A DNA stretch of 64,000 bases from Intestinibacillus massiliensis (GTDB lineage: Bacteria > Bacillota > Clostridia > Oscillospirales > Butyricicoccaceae): assembly GCA_029267335.1 (NCBI GenBank), contig JAJUJC010000004.1:124001-188000 (forward strand), read 5' to 3'. The position numbers and the translations under genes are program-made. Positions 8,698 through 16,131 of the stretch are shown in pieces (positions within the stretch are counted from its first letter, which is position 1; each line of letters begins with the position of its first letter). The notes below the pieces were generated by a model that saw only the letters and a list, made by a program, of their open reading frames with translations, was not told the DNA's origin and did not search any database.

Positions 8698-10046
8698 CCA
8701 GACCCCTTCCCCGCGTATTGTCCGTGTTTGTGCTGCTTGCAATGCTGCTGACCGCGTTCCCCTCGCGCGCCGCCGCGCTCACCGAACCCACCTTGCAGGC
8801 GACTGCCGCTTATCTGCTCGACCCCGCGACCGGCATGGTGCTCTACCAGAAGAATGCGGATGAAAAACGCTATCCCGCATCCACGACCAAGGTCATGACC
8901 GCGCTCGTCACGCTCGACAAGATCAAAAACCTCGACGAAAAGGTCACGGTCACGCAGGAGGACTTTACAGGCGTGCAGGCGGACTCCTCCAAGGCGGGCT
9001 TCGTCGTCGGAGAAGAAGTGCCGATCATTGACCTGCTGTACGGTTTACTGCTGCCCTCGGGCAATGAGGCGGCGAACACGCTCGCGCGTCATGTCGGCGG
9101 CTCGATCGAGGGCTTCGTCAAGCTGATGAACGAGCGCGCGCAGCAGCTTGGCTGCACGAATACGCACTTTGCCAACCCGAACGGTCTGCACAACGCCGAC
9201 CATTACACCACCGCGCACGATCTCGCCCTCATCGCGTCCGAAGCGATGAAAAACGAGACCTTTGCCCTCATCGCGGACACCGCGCAAAAAACGCTCAGCC
9301 CGACGAACAAGCTCGCCGAGCACGGCGGCAAGCCGCTCAAGGTGTTCACGACCAATATGCTCATTTTCAGCCGCAACGACCCCAACTACTACAGCTACGC
9401 CAAGGGCATCAAGACCGGTCACACCTCGGAGGCGGGCTACTGCCTGGTTTCGACCGCCGAGCGACGCGGCTCGAGCCTGATCGCGGTCGTGCTGGGAACG
9501 CCAAAACCCGCAGGCGCAAGTCAGCCGCTGTCCTTTGCGGAATCCAAAACGCTGTACGAATGGGGTTTCTCCAACTTTGACACGCGCACGCTGATCGAAA
9601 AAGGCACGACGACCGAAGAGATCCCCATCCGGTTGTCGACCGACGCCGACCATATCGTGCCGCAGGTCGGGCAGACCTTGCAGGCGATCGTCCCCAAGGA
9701 CATCGACCTTGACAAGCTTGTCATGACCAAGCATCTGCCCGAGGATCTGTGCGCGCCCGTCAAGGCGGGTCAGGTCATCGGCACGATGGATGTGAGCTAC
9801 AACGGCGTCAAATACGGCACGGTCGATCTGGTCGCGATGCAGAATGTGTCACTATCCAAGGTGCTTTATTATGCGGACAAGCTCAACAACTTTTTCCGCA
9901 GCACGCTCTTTAAGCTGATCGTTGTGGTGCTTGCGCTCCTGCTCATCGTATACATCCTGTACATCGTCCTGCTCGGTCGCCGCCGCCGTAAGCGCCGCGA
10001 CCGCATGATGCGCTCCAAGCAAACGCGCTATCGCCGCTACAAATGA
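8694..10046 (+). CDS. D-alanyl-D-alanine carboxypeptidase (S11 family)
   Basis: 450 residues, a low-molecular-weight penicillin-binding protein that trims the terminal D-Ala from peptidoglycan stem peptides outside the membrane. An N-terminal signal peptide (hydrophobic residues 8-22) precedes the catalytic domain. The three active-site motifs are STTK at 63-66, SGN at 122-124 and KTG at 240-242. A C-terminal beta-rich domain is followed by a transmembrane helix (about 405-425) and a very basic tail (RRRRKRRDR), giving membrane anchoring. DacF or DacB orthology cannot be decided. It ends just before a strong terminator. Confidence 0.95.
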   Translation: MTRPLPRVLSVFVLLAMLLTAFPSRAAALTEPTLQATAAYLLDPATGMVLYQKNADEKRYPASTTKVMTALVTLDKIKNLDEKVTVTQEDFTGVQADSSKAGFVVGEEVPIIDLLYGLLLPSGNEAANTLARHVGGSIEGFVKLMNERAQQLGCTNTHFANPNGLHNADHYTTAHDLALIASEAMKNETFALIADTAQKTLSPTNKLAEHGGKPLKVFTTNMLIFSRNDPNYYSYAKGIKTGHTSEAGYCLVSTAERRGSSLIAVVLGTPKPAGASQPLSFAESKTLYEWGFSNFDTRTLIEKGTTTEEIPIRLSTDADHIVPQVGQTLQAIVPKDIDLDKLVMTKHLPEDLCAPVKAGQVIGTMDVSYNGVKYGTVDLVAMQNVSLSKVLYYADKLNNFFRSTLFKLIVVVLALLLIVYILYIVLLGRRRRKRRDRMMRSKQTRYRRYK

Positions 10047-10051
10047 TACCG

Positions 10052-10084
10052 AAATCCCGCTGCACGCATGCGGCGGGATTTTTT
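10052..10084 (+). terminator. Rho-independent terminator after the DD-carboxypeptidase
   Basis: Inverted arms AAATCCCGC and GCGGGATTT flank a short GC-rich loop and lead into a T run at 10079-10084, immediately after the stop codon at 10046. Confidence 0.85.
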
Positions 10085-10100
10085 AACCCTCTGCGCAGGC

Positions 10101-10155
10101 AAAAAAAGAAAGCCCGCGGCAGCTCTCTTCACCAGGAAAAGAGCCGCTGCGGGCT
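10101..10155 (-). terminator. Rho-independent terminator after sepF
   Basis: On the minus strand a GC-rich hairpin (arms around 10111-10125 and 10141-10155, AGCCCGC/GCGGGCT outer stem) is followed by a U-rich run corresponding to the A run at 10101-10110. It lies just beyond the sepF stop at 10178. Confidence 0.75.
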
Positions 10156-10177
10156 TGTGCTTCCATTTGCGGGAGCG

Positions 10178-10552
10178 TTACGGATTGTAGATTTCCATAT
10201 CCGCCGGCGCCGCCAAAAAGGTATCGGTCGCGATGCGCTCGATCTGCGCATCTTTCGCATACAGTGCGCCGCCGACAAAATCGACCAGTCGGCGCGCAAG
10301 CGCACGCGGTGTCGCCGCAATGGAAAAAATCACTGTTTTGCCCTCAACGATCAGATCCGCGATCTGGCGCGCATCCTGTGCGCTGCACAGGGCCATTAGG
10401 GTCACCGAAGCATTTACAATGGGTGCGGTAGCGATGGCAGAATGCTGCCGATGTGCCTCATGGGCGGACCGTGCGGGCATAGCATAGGTCTGCTCGTCCT
10501 CATACTCGTCATAGCCCTCGATCCAATCGAGCAGTCTAGCTGTCAGTCCCAT
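10178..10552 (-). CDS. sepF: Cell division protein SepF
   Basis: 124 residues of the SepF family, the membrane-binding partner that links FtsZ to the membrane in Gram-positives. The N-terminus MGLTARLLDWIEGYDEYED is the amphipathic membrane helix plus an acidic linker. The C-terminal domain shows the expected ALARRLVDFVGGALYA and IERIATDTFLAAPADMEI patterns. The protein is compact, with a shorter linker than Bacillus SepF (about 150 residues). It stands alone between a promoter at 10610-10637 and its own terminator. Confidence 0.9.
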   Translation of the reverse strand: MGLTARLLDWIEGYDEYEDEQTYAMPARSAHEAHRQHSAIATAPIVNASVTLMALCSAQDARQIADLIVEGKTVIFSIAATPRALARRLVDFVGGALYAKDAQIERIATDTFLAAPADMEIYNP

Positions 10553-10609
10553 GTTGTTTCGCCTCGCTTTCCCCCGCTATCGTTTTGTCCACGGGCTTCT
10601 TCTTTTCTA

Positions 10610-10637
10610 TTATACTTCATTTTCCGAATTTTTCAAG
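10610..10637 (-). promoter_or_regulatory. Sigma-A promoter for sepF
   Basis: On the minus strand TTGAAA (10632-10637) is separated by 16 nt from TATAAT (10610-10615), ending 57 bp upstream of the sepF start. Confidence 0.7.
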
Positions 10638-10695
10638 TCTTTTATACAACACGGCAGCCTCATGCCGCGCATAGGATGGGTCGGAGGTGATTCAT

Positions 10696-11268
10696 TTGGC
10701 GATCCGAATTTTTATCGATCAGGGACATAATCCGTCCGGACCAAACACCGGCGCGCAGGGCAACGGGCTGCTCGAGCAGGATGTGAACTTTCTTGTCGGC
10801 TCTTATCTTGCCGATCTGCTCGCGCAGGACCCACGCTTCGATGTGCGGGTATCGCGCGGCACACCCGAGACCATCCTCGGCACATCCAACGCGACCAGCC
10901 TTGCCGAGCGTGTCAATCTGGCGAACAGTTGGCCCGCGGATTATTTTTTAAGTATCCACTGCAACGCGAACACAAATCCTGCCATTAATGGCACAGAAGT
11001 CTATGTTTACGCGCAATATACGCAGTCCTACTGGCTTGCTGAGCATATTCTCAAGGCGATCGTGGCGCAGGTCGGCACGCGCGACAACGGCGTGCGGCTC
11101 AATCCCGCGCTTTATGTGCTGCGCCGCACGGATATGCCCGCCGCGCTCATCGAGCTTGCTTATCTGACAAACGCGGGGGACGCGGAAAAGCTGCGCGACG
11201 ATCCCTACGGGTTTGCGCAGGGTATCTACAACGGACTGCTCAGCTATTTCGGTTTTGCACCGCTGTAA
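10696..11268 (+). CDS. N-acetylmuramoyl-L-alanine amidase (Amidase_3)
   Basis: 190 residues with no signal peptide, almost entirely the zinc-dependent Amidase_3 catalytic domain that cuts the bond between N-acetylmuramic acid and L-Ala in peptidoglycan. The H-E-H-E zinc/catalytic pattern is visible as DQGHNPSG (His 11), LEQDVN, FLSIHCNA and ALIELAYLTN. TTG at 10696 is chosen because GGAGG at 10683-10687 is 8 nt upstream; the in-frame GTG at 10687 overlaps that RBS. Similar stand-alone domains include CwlD-type spore cortex amidases, but the lack of an export signal leaves the site of action open. Confidence 0.92.
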   Translation: MAIRIFIDQGHNPSGPNTGAQGNGLLEQDVNFLVGSYLADLLAQDPRFDVRVSRGTPETILGTSNATSLAERVNLANSWPADYFLSIHCNANTNPAINGTEVYVYAQYTQSYWLAEHILKAIVAQVGTRDNGVRLNPALYVLRRTDMPAALIELAYLTNAGDAEKLRDDPYGFAQGIYNGLLSYFGFAPL

Positions 11269-11333
11269 GCTCCAATGTTCAAAAACTGTTCATGTTCTGT
11301 CCATGTTTCGACGCTTTTTTCCCACCGCCTTTC

Positions 11334-11342
11334 TGGTATAAT
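11334..11342 (+). promoter_or_regulatory. Extended -10 promoter of a 45-codon unit
   Basis: TGGTATAAT (TATAAT at 11337-11342 with the TGn extension). There is no convincing -35, as is usual for extended -10 promoters. It lies 26 bp upstream of the small ORF start. Confidence 0.6.
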
Positions 11343-11368
11343 CATTTCAGAAAGGATGGTACACCACC

Positions 11369-11506
11369 ATGAACTCGATATTTTACCGTTTGGGCGCACT
11401 CGCCGCCGCACATGGCGTGTTTGATCGTTTCAACGCGCTGCTCGGCAGACTGACCGGTCTGCGGCTACAGCCTGTACGCGCCGACTATTCTCATAAATGC
11501 CGTTAA
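11369..11506 (+). CDS. Small 45-residue protein of unknown function
   Basis: An ATG with AAAGGATGG upstream opens a 45-codon frame beginning MNSIFYRLGALAAAHGVFD and ending SHKCR. The central part (FDRFNALLGRLTGLRL) could form an amphipathic basic helix. The unit is self-contained: an extended -10 promoter at 11334-11342, an RBS, the ORF and a strong terminator at 11541-11573, so the locus is almost certainly transcribed. No homolog is recognised. It might instead be a small RNA gene in which the ORF is incidental, although the RBS argues for translation. Confidence 0.6.
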   Translation: MNSIFYRLGALAAAHGVFDRFNALLGRLTGLRLQPVRADYSHKCR

Positions 11507-11540
11507 TCTCATTTTTTATTTCTTCCCCCTCCCTTTTCAG

Positions 11541-11573
11541 CCCGTCCGCACCCCCGCGGACGGGTGCTTTTTT
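11541..11573 (+). terminator. Terminator of the 45-codon unit
   Basis: Nine-base arms CCCGTCCGC and GCGGACGGG (11541-11549 and 11556-11564) are followed by TGC and a T run at 11568-11573. Confidence 0.85.
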
Positions 11574-11593
11574 GTCTTTTTTGCGTGCACGCA

Positions 11594-11633
11594 CACAAAA
11601 GCCGCCCGAAGCGCATTTCAGGCGGCTTTTGTG
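11594..11633 (-). terminator. Terminator after the CcdA-TlpA fusion
   Basis: Arms CACAAAAGCCGCC and GGCGGCTTTTGTG (11594-11606 and 11621-11633) form a hairpin with A/T-rich outer ends immediately past the stop codon at 11637. The U-rich side on the minus strand is supplied by the stem itself. Confidence 0.65.
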
Positions 11634-11636
11634 CGG

Positions 11637-12983
11637 TTAATGGGTTCTTTTTCCGGTCATCGTCTGTTGTACGACACTCTCCATCATGTCAGGGGTCAGC
11701 GCGCTCGTCACATAGCCGAACACGTTGCCGTCCTTGTCGATCATGAAGGTCGTCGGCAGCGCGGTGATGCCGTAGGTAGCGGAGATCTCGCCGGTGACGT
11801 CCATGACGACCGGAAAGGTATAGCCGCTGTCGCTCAGAAACTTCTCCACGCCCGCCTGATCGGTCTCGCGGGTGTTGACGTTCTGCTCGGTACGCGGGCT
11901 TGCCACGCCGAGCACAATGAGATCGCCCTCGTTCTTGCCGTACTTCTCGTACATCGCCTGAATGTCGGGCATTTCGCCGCGGCACGGCGGGCACCACGTC
12001 GCCCAGAAGTTGAGAAACACGGTCTTGCCCCGATAATCGGATAGTTTGTGGGGGTTGCCGTTCTGATCGGTCAGGGTGAAGTCGGGCGCAGGGATGACGT
12101 CGGTATCCGGGGGCGCGTCCTCTGTCTCAGGCCGGGCCGCAGCGGCATCGTTTGCCGCTGGTGTTTCATCGGGTGTCTGTGGTTCGCTCTCGGGCGAGGA
12201 TTCCACGCGGGAGGCGGTGCTGTCAGTCTGTGCAGGCGCAGCCGTGGTACCAGTCGCGGAGGACAAATAACCTGTCAGGCTGTTCATAAAGCCGGTCAGC
12301 GTCATCACGCCCATCAGGATGAGCAGCGCTGCGCCCGCCTTGACGGTATAGCGCACGACGTTGCGGTGCTTCTTGAAGAACTCAAGCACCGTGCCCGTGA
12401 ACATGCCGACCGCGAGGAACGGCAGGATGAAGCCCAGCGTATACACGCCGATGAGCAGCAGACCTGCATTCATCGTCGAGGTCGAGGACGCCATGAGCAG
12501 CACGCTGCCGAGGGTCGGACCGACGCAGGGCGTCCACGCAAAGCTAAAGGTAAAGCCGAGCACGAACGCGACGAGCGGATTCATCGCCCAACGGTCGAGC
12601 CGGAAGGACAGACGGTGCTCATGTTCGATAGCGTCGCTGCGTCCGAGCGCGCCGAACTGATACAATCCGAACACGACCATGATGATGCCGCTCATGCGTG
12701 CGAGCCAGACGCGGTTACTGTTAAAGAACTGTCCGAGCACGGTAAAGCCGAAGCCAAGCAGTACGAATGTAAAGCTGATACCCAGTACAAAGAACAGGGT
12801 GTTCAGCATGACCTTGCCGCACGGATAATGCACCACGCCGTTTTCGTCGGTCTTGCGCGCGCCGCCCGCCAGATAACTGACGTAAAGCGGCACGAGCGGC
12901 AGGACGCAGGGTGAGAAAAAGCTCAGCAATCCCTGTAAAAATACCGTCAGCGCGGGAACGCTGGTTGCCAGGGAAAATCCCAT
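11637..12983 (-). CDS. CcdA-type thiol transporter fused to a TlpA-like thioredoxin
   Basis: 448 residues combining two redox modules. Residues 1-230 form a six-helix CcdA/DsbD-beta membrane domain with the paired cysteines in SPCVLPL (Cys26) and TPCVGP (Cys153), which pass electrons from cytoplasmic thioredoxin across the membrane. A Pro/Glu/Asp-rich linker (about 240-300) joins an extracytoplasmic TlpA/ResA-like domain with ATWCPPC (Cys331, Cys334) and the cis-Pro region ALPTTFMID. ATG 12983 is preferred to ATG 12989 because AAGGAG directly abuts the latter. Being in an operon with trxA and trxB, it likely exports reducing power to envelope thiols. Confidence 0.93.
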   Translation of the reverse strand: MGFSLATSVPALTVFLQGLLSFFSPCVLPLVPLYVSYLAGGARKTDENGVVHYPCGKVMLNTLFFVLGISFTFVLLGFGFTVLGQFFNSNRVWLARMSGIIMVVFGLYQFGALGRSDAIEHEHRLSFRLDRWAMNPLVAFVLGFTFSFAWTPCVGPTLGSVLLMASSTSTMNAGLLLIGVYTLGFILPFLAVGMFTGTVLEFFKKHRNVVRYTVKAGAALLILMGVMTLTGFMNSLTGYLSSATGTTAAPAQTDSTASRVESSPESEPQTPDETPAANDAAAARPETEDAPPDTDVIPAPDFTLTDQNGNPHKLSDYRGKTVFLNFWATWCPPCRGEMPDIQAMYEKYGKNEGDLIVLGVASPRTEQNVNTRETDQAGVEKFLSDSGYTFPVVMDVTGEISATYGITALPTTFMIDKDGNVFGYVTSALTPDMMESVVQQTMTGKRTH

Positions 12984-13008
12984 AAACATCTCCTTTTCAG
13001 GTCAGGTG

Positions 13009-13465
13009 TCAGATGGTTGCGAATAAATCGTTGAGCGCCTTGCTCATGGTCGGGTGGGTATAGATCACGTCGCGCAGTGTCGTATAAGGCAGACCTGCGT
13101 CCATTGCGGACTTGATGCGGTTGATCATGTCCTGCGACTCCACGCAGAAGAAGTGTGCGCCGAGGATGCGGTCCGTGTCCGCATCGACGACCGTCTTGAG
13201 CACGTCGACCGGACGACGCAGGACGTGCGCCTTGGGAACGGCACCCATCGCCCAGATGTGCGACACCGAGGTCTTGAAATGCTCGTCGACCTTGACCGGG
13301 CCGCGTACCATAACTCCGACGCCTGCGCGGACCGCCTTATCGTAGTTCTTCCCGCGCAGCATGCCGGTCAGCGCGCGCTTTTCCTCAATCGCCTTGCGAT
13401 AGCGCGTCGGCAAGGGTCTTGCCGCCCTTGGCAAAAGCCACGATGATATGGTCAAACTGTTTCAT
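13009..13465 (-). pseudogene. Decayed FAD-dependent pyridine nucleotide-disulfide oxidoreductase
   Basis: Remains of a RclA/mercuric-reductase-like flavoprotein that would normally be about 450 residues. From ATG 13465 the N-terminus MKQFDHIIVAFAKGGKTLA reads well but hits a TGA after 26 codons. A second frame then continues as an out-of-order mosaic: a helix YRKAIEEKRALTGMLRGKN from near residue 80-100, a piece reading GPVKVDEHFKTSVSHIWAMG (NAD/FAD end), then the dimerisation domain from VPKAHVLRRP to HPTMSKALNDLFA. At least three internal segments are missing. It overlaps the rrf2 stop by 3-4 bp, so it was once the next operon gene. Confidence 0.85.
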
Positions 13466-13896
13466 GCGTGTCGACGCTCCTTCTGTTTGTCAAAGATTTT
13501 TTGATCCAGATCTGCAATACTGATCTGTCGCAGGCGATCTCGACAGCGATTGTCGAGATCGTCTAAAATGTCGTCCATCAGACCGGACATGCCGGACGAG
13601 ATGAGACATTCCATATCACTGTCGCCGCTGTGCCAGTTCGCTTCCACAAAGCGGATGCCGAGCGCCTGTGCAACGCGGTCGAGCGTCAGTGCATCGGCGG
13701 CACTGCTGAAACGGTAGCCGCCGACATGACCTTCCTTGGTTTCGATCAGACCCGCCTTTTTGAGGCTCGCCATGATCTTGCGCACACGCGCCGGATTGGT
13801 ACAGATATTGTGTGCCAGTTCGTCGCTGGACAGCATTTCATCCCTGTGGTTGAGGTAAACCAACGCATGCACCGCGACACAAAATGCGCTGTTCAT
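13462..13896 (-). CDS. Rrf2 family transcriptional regulator
   Basis: 144 residues with the Rrf2 winged helix: MNSAFCVAVHALVYLNHR, then the recognition region NPARVRKIMASLKKAGLI and the wing EGHVGGYRFS. The C-terminal effector region has one Cys (MECLISS) plus another near residue 117, not the CX5CX5C cluster of IscR/NsrR. This is therefore closer to YwnA/CymR-type members and is unlikely to hold a classic Fe-S cluster. It lies inside the redox operon (1-bp overlap with trxB, 4-bp with the pseudogene) and probably binds the inverted repeat at 15743-15761 as an autoregulator. Confidence 0.92.
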   Translation of the reverse strand: MNSAFCVAVHALVYLNHRDEMLSSDELAHNICTNPARVRKIMASLKKAGLIETKEGHVGGYRFSSAADALTLDRVAQALGIRFVEANWHSGDSDMECLISSGMSGLMDDILDDLDNRCRDRLRQISIADLDQKIFDKQKERRHA

Positions 13897-14843
13897 CAGC
13901 GGTGCGCCTCCTTTGCCTTGGCGGAACGCTCGAGCAGATACTCCTCGACATAATGCGCCGCCACTGCGCCGTCCGCCGCAGCGGTCACGATCTGACGCAC
14001 TTCCTTGGTGCGTGCATCACCGACCGCGAATACACCCGGCACATTGGTGCGCGTGGTTTCGTCCGCAATCAGGTAACCCGCATCGTCGGTGCGCACCTGA
14101 CCCGCAAATACCTTGGTATCCGGCACGCGGCCAACCGCAACGAATACGCCGTCGACCGCAATGTCACGCATTTCGCCGGTCTGGATGTTTTCGATGCGTA
14201 CACCCGTCAGACGCTTATCATACCGGAACTCTGCAATGCGGCTGTTCCAAACGAGTTCGACGTTGTTTTCCCGCAGCGCGTTCATGTAGATGGGCGTTGC
14301 ACGCAGGCTGTCGCGACGGTGCACAAGATAGACCTTCTTGCAAATCTTTGCCAGATAAAGCGCGTCACCGACCGCGGTATTGCCGCCGCCGACCACAATG
14401 ACCGTCTTGTCGCGGTACATCATGCCGTCACAGGTCGCGCAGTACGCAACGCCGCGACCACGCAGATTGCGCTCATCCTTGATGCCCAGCTCACGCGGGG
14501 ATGCACCGGTCGCAAGCACGACCGTGCGTGCTTCGATGACGCCCTCGCTGCTCTCGATGCGCTTGGTGCTACCCGAGAAGTCCACGCCGGTCACCTCTGC
14601 ATACAGGGTCTCGACGCCAAAGCGCTCCGCACCCTTTTGCATCTTTTCGCCCAGTTCAAACCCGTCTACGCCGTCCTCAAAGCCGGGATAATTGTCGATC
14701 TGTTCGCTCGTCGCCATCTGACCGCCTGCGGACAGACGCTCGAGCACGACCACGGAAAATCCGCTTCTCGCGCAGTACAGCGCCGCGGTATAACCGCCCG
14801 GTCCGCCGCCGATCACGGCGACGTCGTATCTTTTTTCGCTCAT
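13896..14843 (-). CDS. trxB: Thioredoxin reductase
   Basis: 315 residues, standard for NADPH-dependent thioredoxin reductase, which reduces thioredoxin through FAD and a CxxC pair. The FAD motif IGGGPGG is at residues 11-17, the redox pair CATC at 135-138 and the NAD(P) motif VVGGGN follows. The C-terminal FAD segment reads FAVGDAR. ATG 14843 has GGAGGG upstream; an in-frame start further up would add 15 unrelated residues. It follows trxA by 22 bp. Confidence 0.97.
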   Translation of the reverse strand: MSEKRYDVAVIGGGPGGYTAALYCARSGFSVVVLERLSAGGQMATSEQIDNYPGFEDGVDGFELGEKMQKGAERFGVETLYAEVTGVDFSGSTKRIESSEGVIEARTVVLATGASPRELGIKDERNLRGRGVAYCATCDGMMYRDKTVIVVGGGNTAVGDALYLAKICKKVYLVHRRDSLRATPIYMNALRENNVELVWNSRIAEFRYDKRLTGVRIENIQTGEMRDIAVDGVFVAVGRVPDTKVFAGQVRTDDAGYLIADETTRTNVPGVFAVGDARTKEVRQIVTAAADGAVAAHYVEEYLLERSAKAKEAHR

Positions 14844-14865
14844 GCAGGAACCCTCCCCGTATTTC

Positions 14866-15183
14866 TTAGTGCTCTGCCACCCACTCAAGGATGCGCGCCT
14901 TGGATTCGGGCGCGATCAGCGGCTCGCTCTCCTTTCCGCCCTTGAACAGCAGCAGGGTCGGAATGGTCTCTACCTGAAAACGCTGCGCCAGCTCGGGCTG
15001 CTCGTCAACGTTGATCTTGCCGGTGACGAACTGGTCTGCATTCTGCTCCGCAAGCTGATCGACCGCGGGGGAGATACGGCGGCAATAGCCGCACCACGGT
15101 GCCCAGAAGTCCACCAGAACGGGCTGCACATTATTCAGTACGAGTTCCTCAAAGTTTTCCTTGGTGATTTCGATCGGTTTCAT
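14866..15183 (-). CDS. trxA: Thioredoxin with a CGYC active site
   Basis: 105 residues, a full-length thioredoxin. The active site is WCGYC (Cys31, Cys34) instead of the common WCGPC, and the cis-Pro loop TIPTLLLFKGG is intact. Substituting the Pro between the cysteines changes redox potential in characterised thioredoxins, so this may be a specialised rather than the housekeeping protein. It sits 37 bp downstream of the lipoprotein rhodanese and 22 bp upstream of trxB. Confidence 0.96.
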   Translation of the reverse strand: MKPIEITKENFEELVLNNVQPVLVDFWAPWCGYCRRISPAVDQLAEQNADQFVTGKINVDEQPELAQRFQVETIPTLLLFKGGKESEPLIAPESKARILEWVAEH

Positions 15184-15220
15184 AATAAAAATTCTCCTTT
15201 GAAATAAAATAATTCGTGTG

Positions 15221-15700
15221 TTACTTTTCGGTGACGGTATCGTAGGGCCAATCCTTGATTCCACCAAAATCATAGACCTTTTCATAGCCCATTGCAACGA
15301 GTTTATCCGCTGCTTCCTTGCTGCGCCGTCCACTGCGGCAATAGAGCAGCACAGTCGCACTCTTATCCGGCAGTTCTTCGGACGGCTCGGTCGTAATTGT
15401 CTCGTTCGGAATCAGAAGCGCATTTTCGATATGCTTTTCTTTATATTCTGCTTCCGTACGCACGTCTACAAGGGTAACACCGCCCTCGTCGAGCATCTTT
15501 TTCGCTTCCTCGGCAGTGATCTTATGGTATGCGTCGGATGCGGCAGCGTCTGTGTTCTTCGTCTCGGTCATTCCGTCTGTCTGCTTTGCCGCGGATTTTG
15601 TGCCGTCCACCGGCTGAGACGCGTCGGTCTTTCCCGCACCGCACGCAGTGAGCAGCACGAGACTGCTCGCAATTAGGATGCCTCGCAGCGTTCGTTTCAT
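15221..15700 (-). CDS. Rhodanese-like lipoprotein
   Basis: 159 residues. The N-terminus is a lipoprotein signal with lipobox LLTAC (Cys20), so the protein is anchored on the outer face of the membrane. After a Thr/Ala/Asp-rich linker comes one rhodanese domain with TLVDVRTEAEY and the active-site loop YCRSGRRS (Cys121). It is the first gene of the redox operon, directly behind the promoter/operator at 15743-15775. It may carry sulfane sulfur or take part in envelope thiol chemistry with the TlpA domain encoded downstream; this role is inferred from context. Confidence 0.93.
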   Translation of the reverse strand: MKRTLRGILIASSLVLLTACGAGKTDASQPVDGTKSAAKQTDGMTETKNTDAAASDAYHKITAEEAKKMLDEGGVTLVDVRTEAEYKEKHIENALLIPNETITTEPSEELPDKSATVLLYCRSGRRSKEAADKLVAMGYEKVYDFGGIKDWPYDTVTEK

Positions 15701-15736
15701 AACCGTCCTCCGTTCTGTATTTTCTTCTGTTTCAGC

Positions 15737-15970
15737 TTATACTGTAATCATATCAATTACATTTGAAAATGTCAAGCATTTGTTGTTGCATATTTTGTGA
15801 ACGACGCATATCCATAGCGCCGGCGCCGACTGCGCAATTCGTACTTCTTCTGCATAATCGGAGAAAATGCTGCGCACCGCGCTGTCCATCAGGGGTACAT
15901 TGTGCCCGGTCAACTTCATCTGCCAACTAATATTTGCCATATGCTGTTCACGCGTAATGACCTCTTGCAT
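15737..15970 (-). CDS. Doubtful 77-residue ORF upstream of the redox operon
   Basis: An ATG at 15970 with AGGGG 8 nt upstream opens MQEVITREQHMANISWQMK and runs 77 codons. No family is recognised. The composition is plausible for protein and the base use is AT-richer than its neighbours. However, its last dozen codons overlap the redox-operon promoter and operator, which suggests either a remnant of a longer gene or chance. Listed because it is the only frame of note in a 430-bp gap. Confidence 0.3.
   Translation of the reverse strand: MQEVITREQHMANISWQMKLTGHNVPLMDSAVRSIFSDYAEEVRIAQSAPALWICVVHKICNNKCLTFSNVIDMITV
15743..15775 (-). promoter_or_regulatory. Promoter of the redox operon with an Rrf2-like operator
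   Basis: On the minus strand TTGACA (15770-15775) and TATGAT (15747-15752) are separated by 17 bp. An inverted repeat TGTAAT-n7-ATTACA (15743-15761) covers the -10 box. AT-rich dyads of this kind are typical Rrf2-family sites, and the operon encodes an Rrf2 regulator, so repression by occlusion is inferred. Confidence 0.75.
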
Positions 15971-16081
15971 CTCATGTGCCCCTATATCTAAAAACGATTG
16001 ACACTTGGATGACAATTAAAATTGGTTTTGCGTGCAACATAGACTCCAGATCCCTGCGGCGGATATAGCGTTGGGTAAGTG

Positions 16082-16109
16082 ACCAGCGGCGTTGTAGCCT
16101 CATAGTATG
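16082..16109 (+). promoter_or_regulatory. Sigma-K-like promoter upstream of the 16132 ORF
   Basis: ACC at 16082-16084, a 16-bp spacer, then CATAGTATG. This resembles the Bacillus sigma-K pattern (mACm, about 16-17 bp, CATAnnnTA) with one mismatch at the end. The same ACC-16-CATAGYATG layout occurs upstream of dpaA at 61846-61873, a gene that is sigma-K dependent in Bacillus. Confidence 0.4.
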
Positions 16110-16131
16110 CTATGAATGGTAGGTGTTTTTA

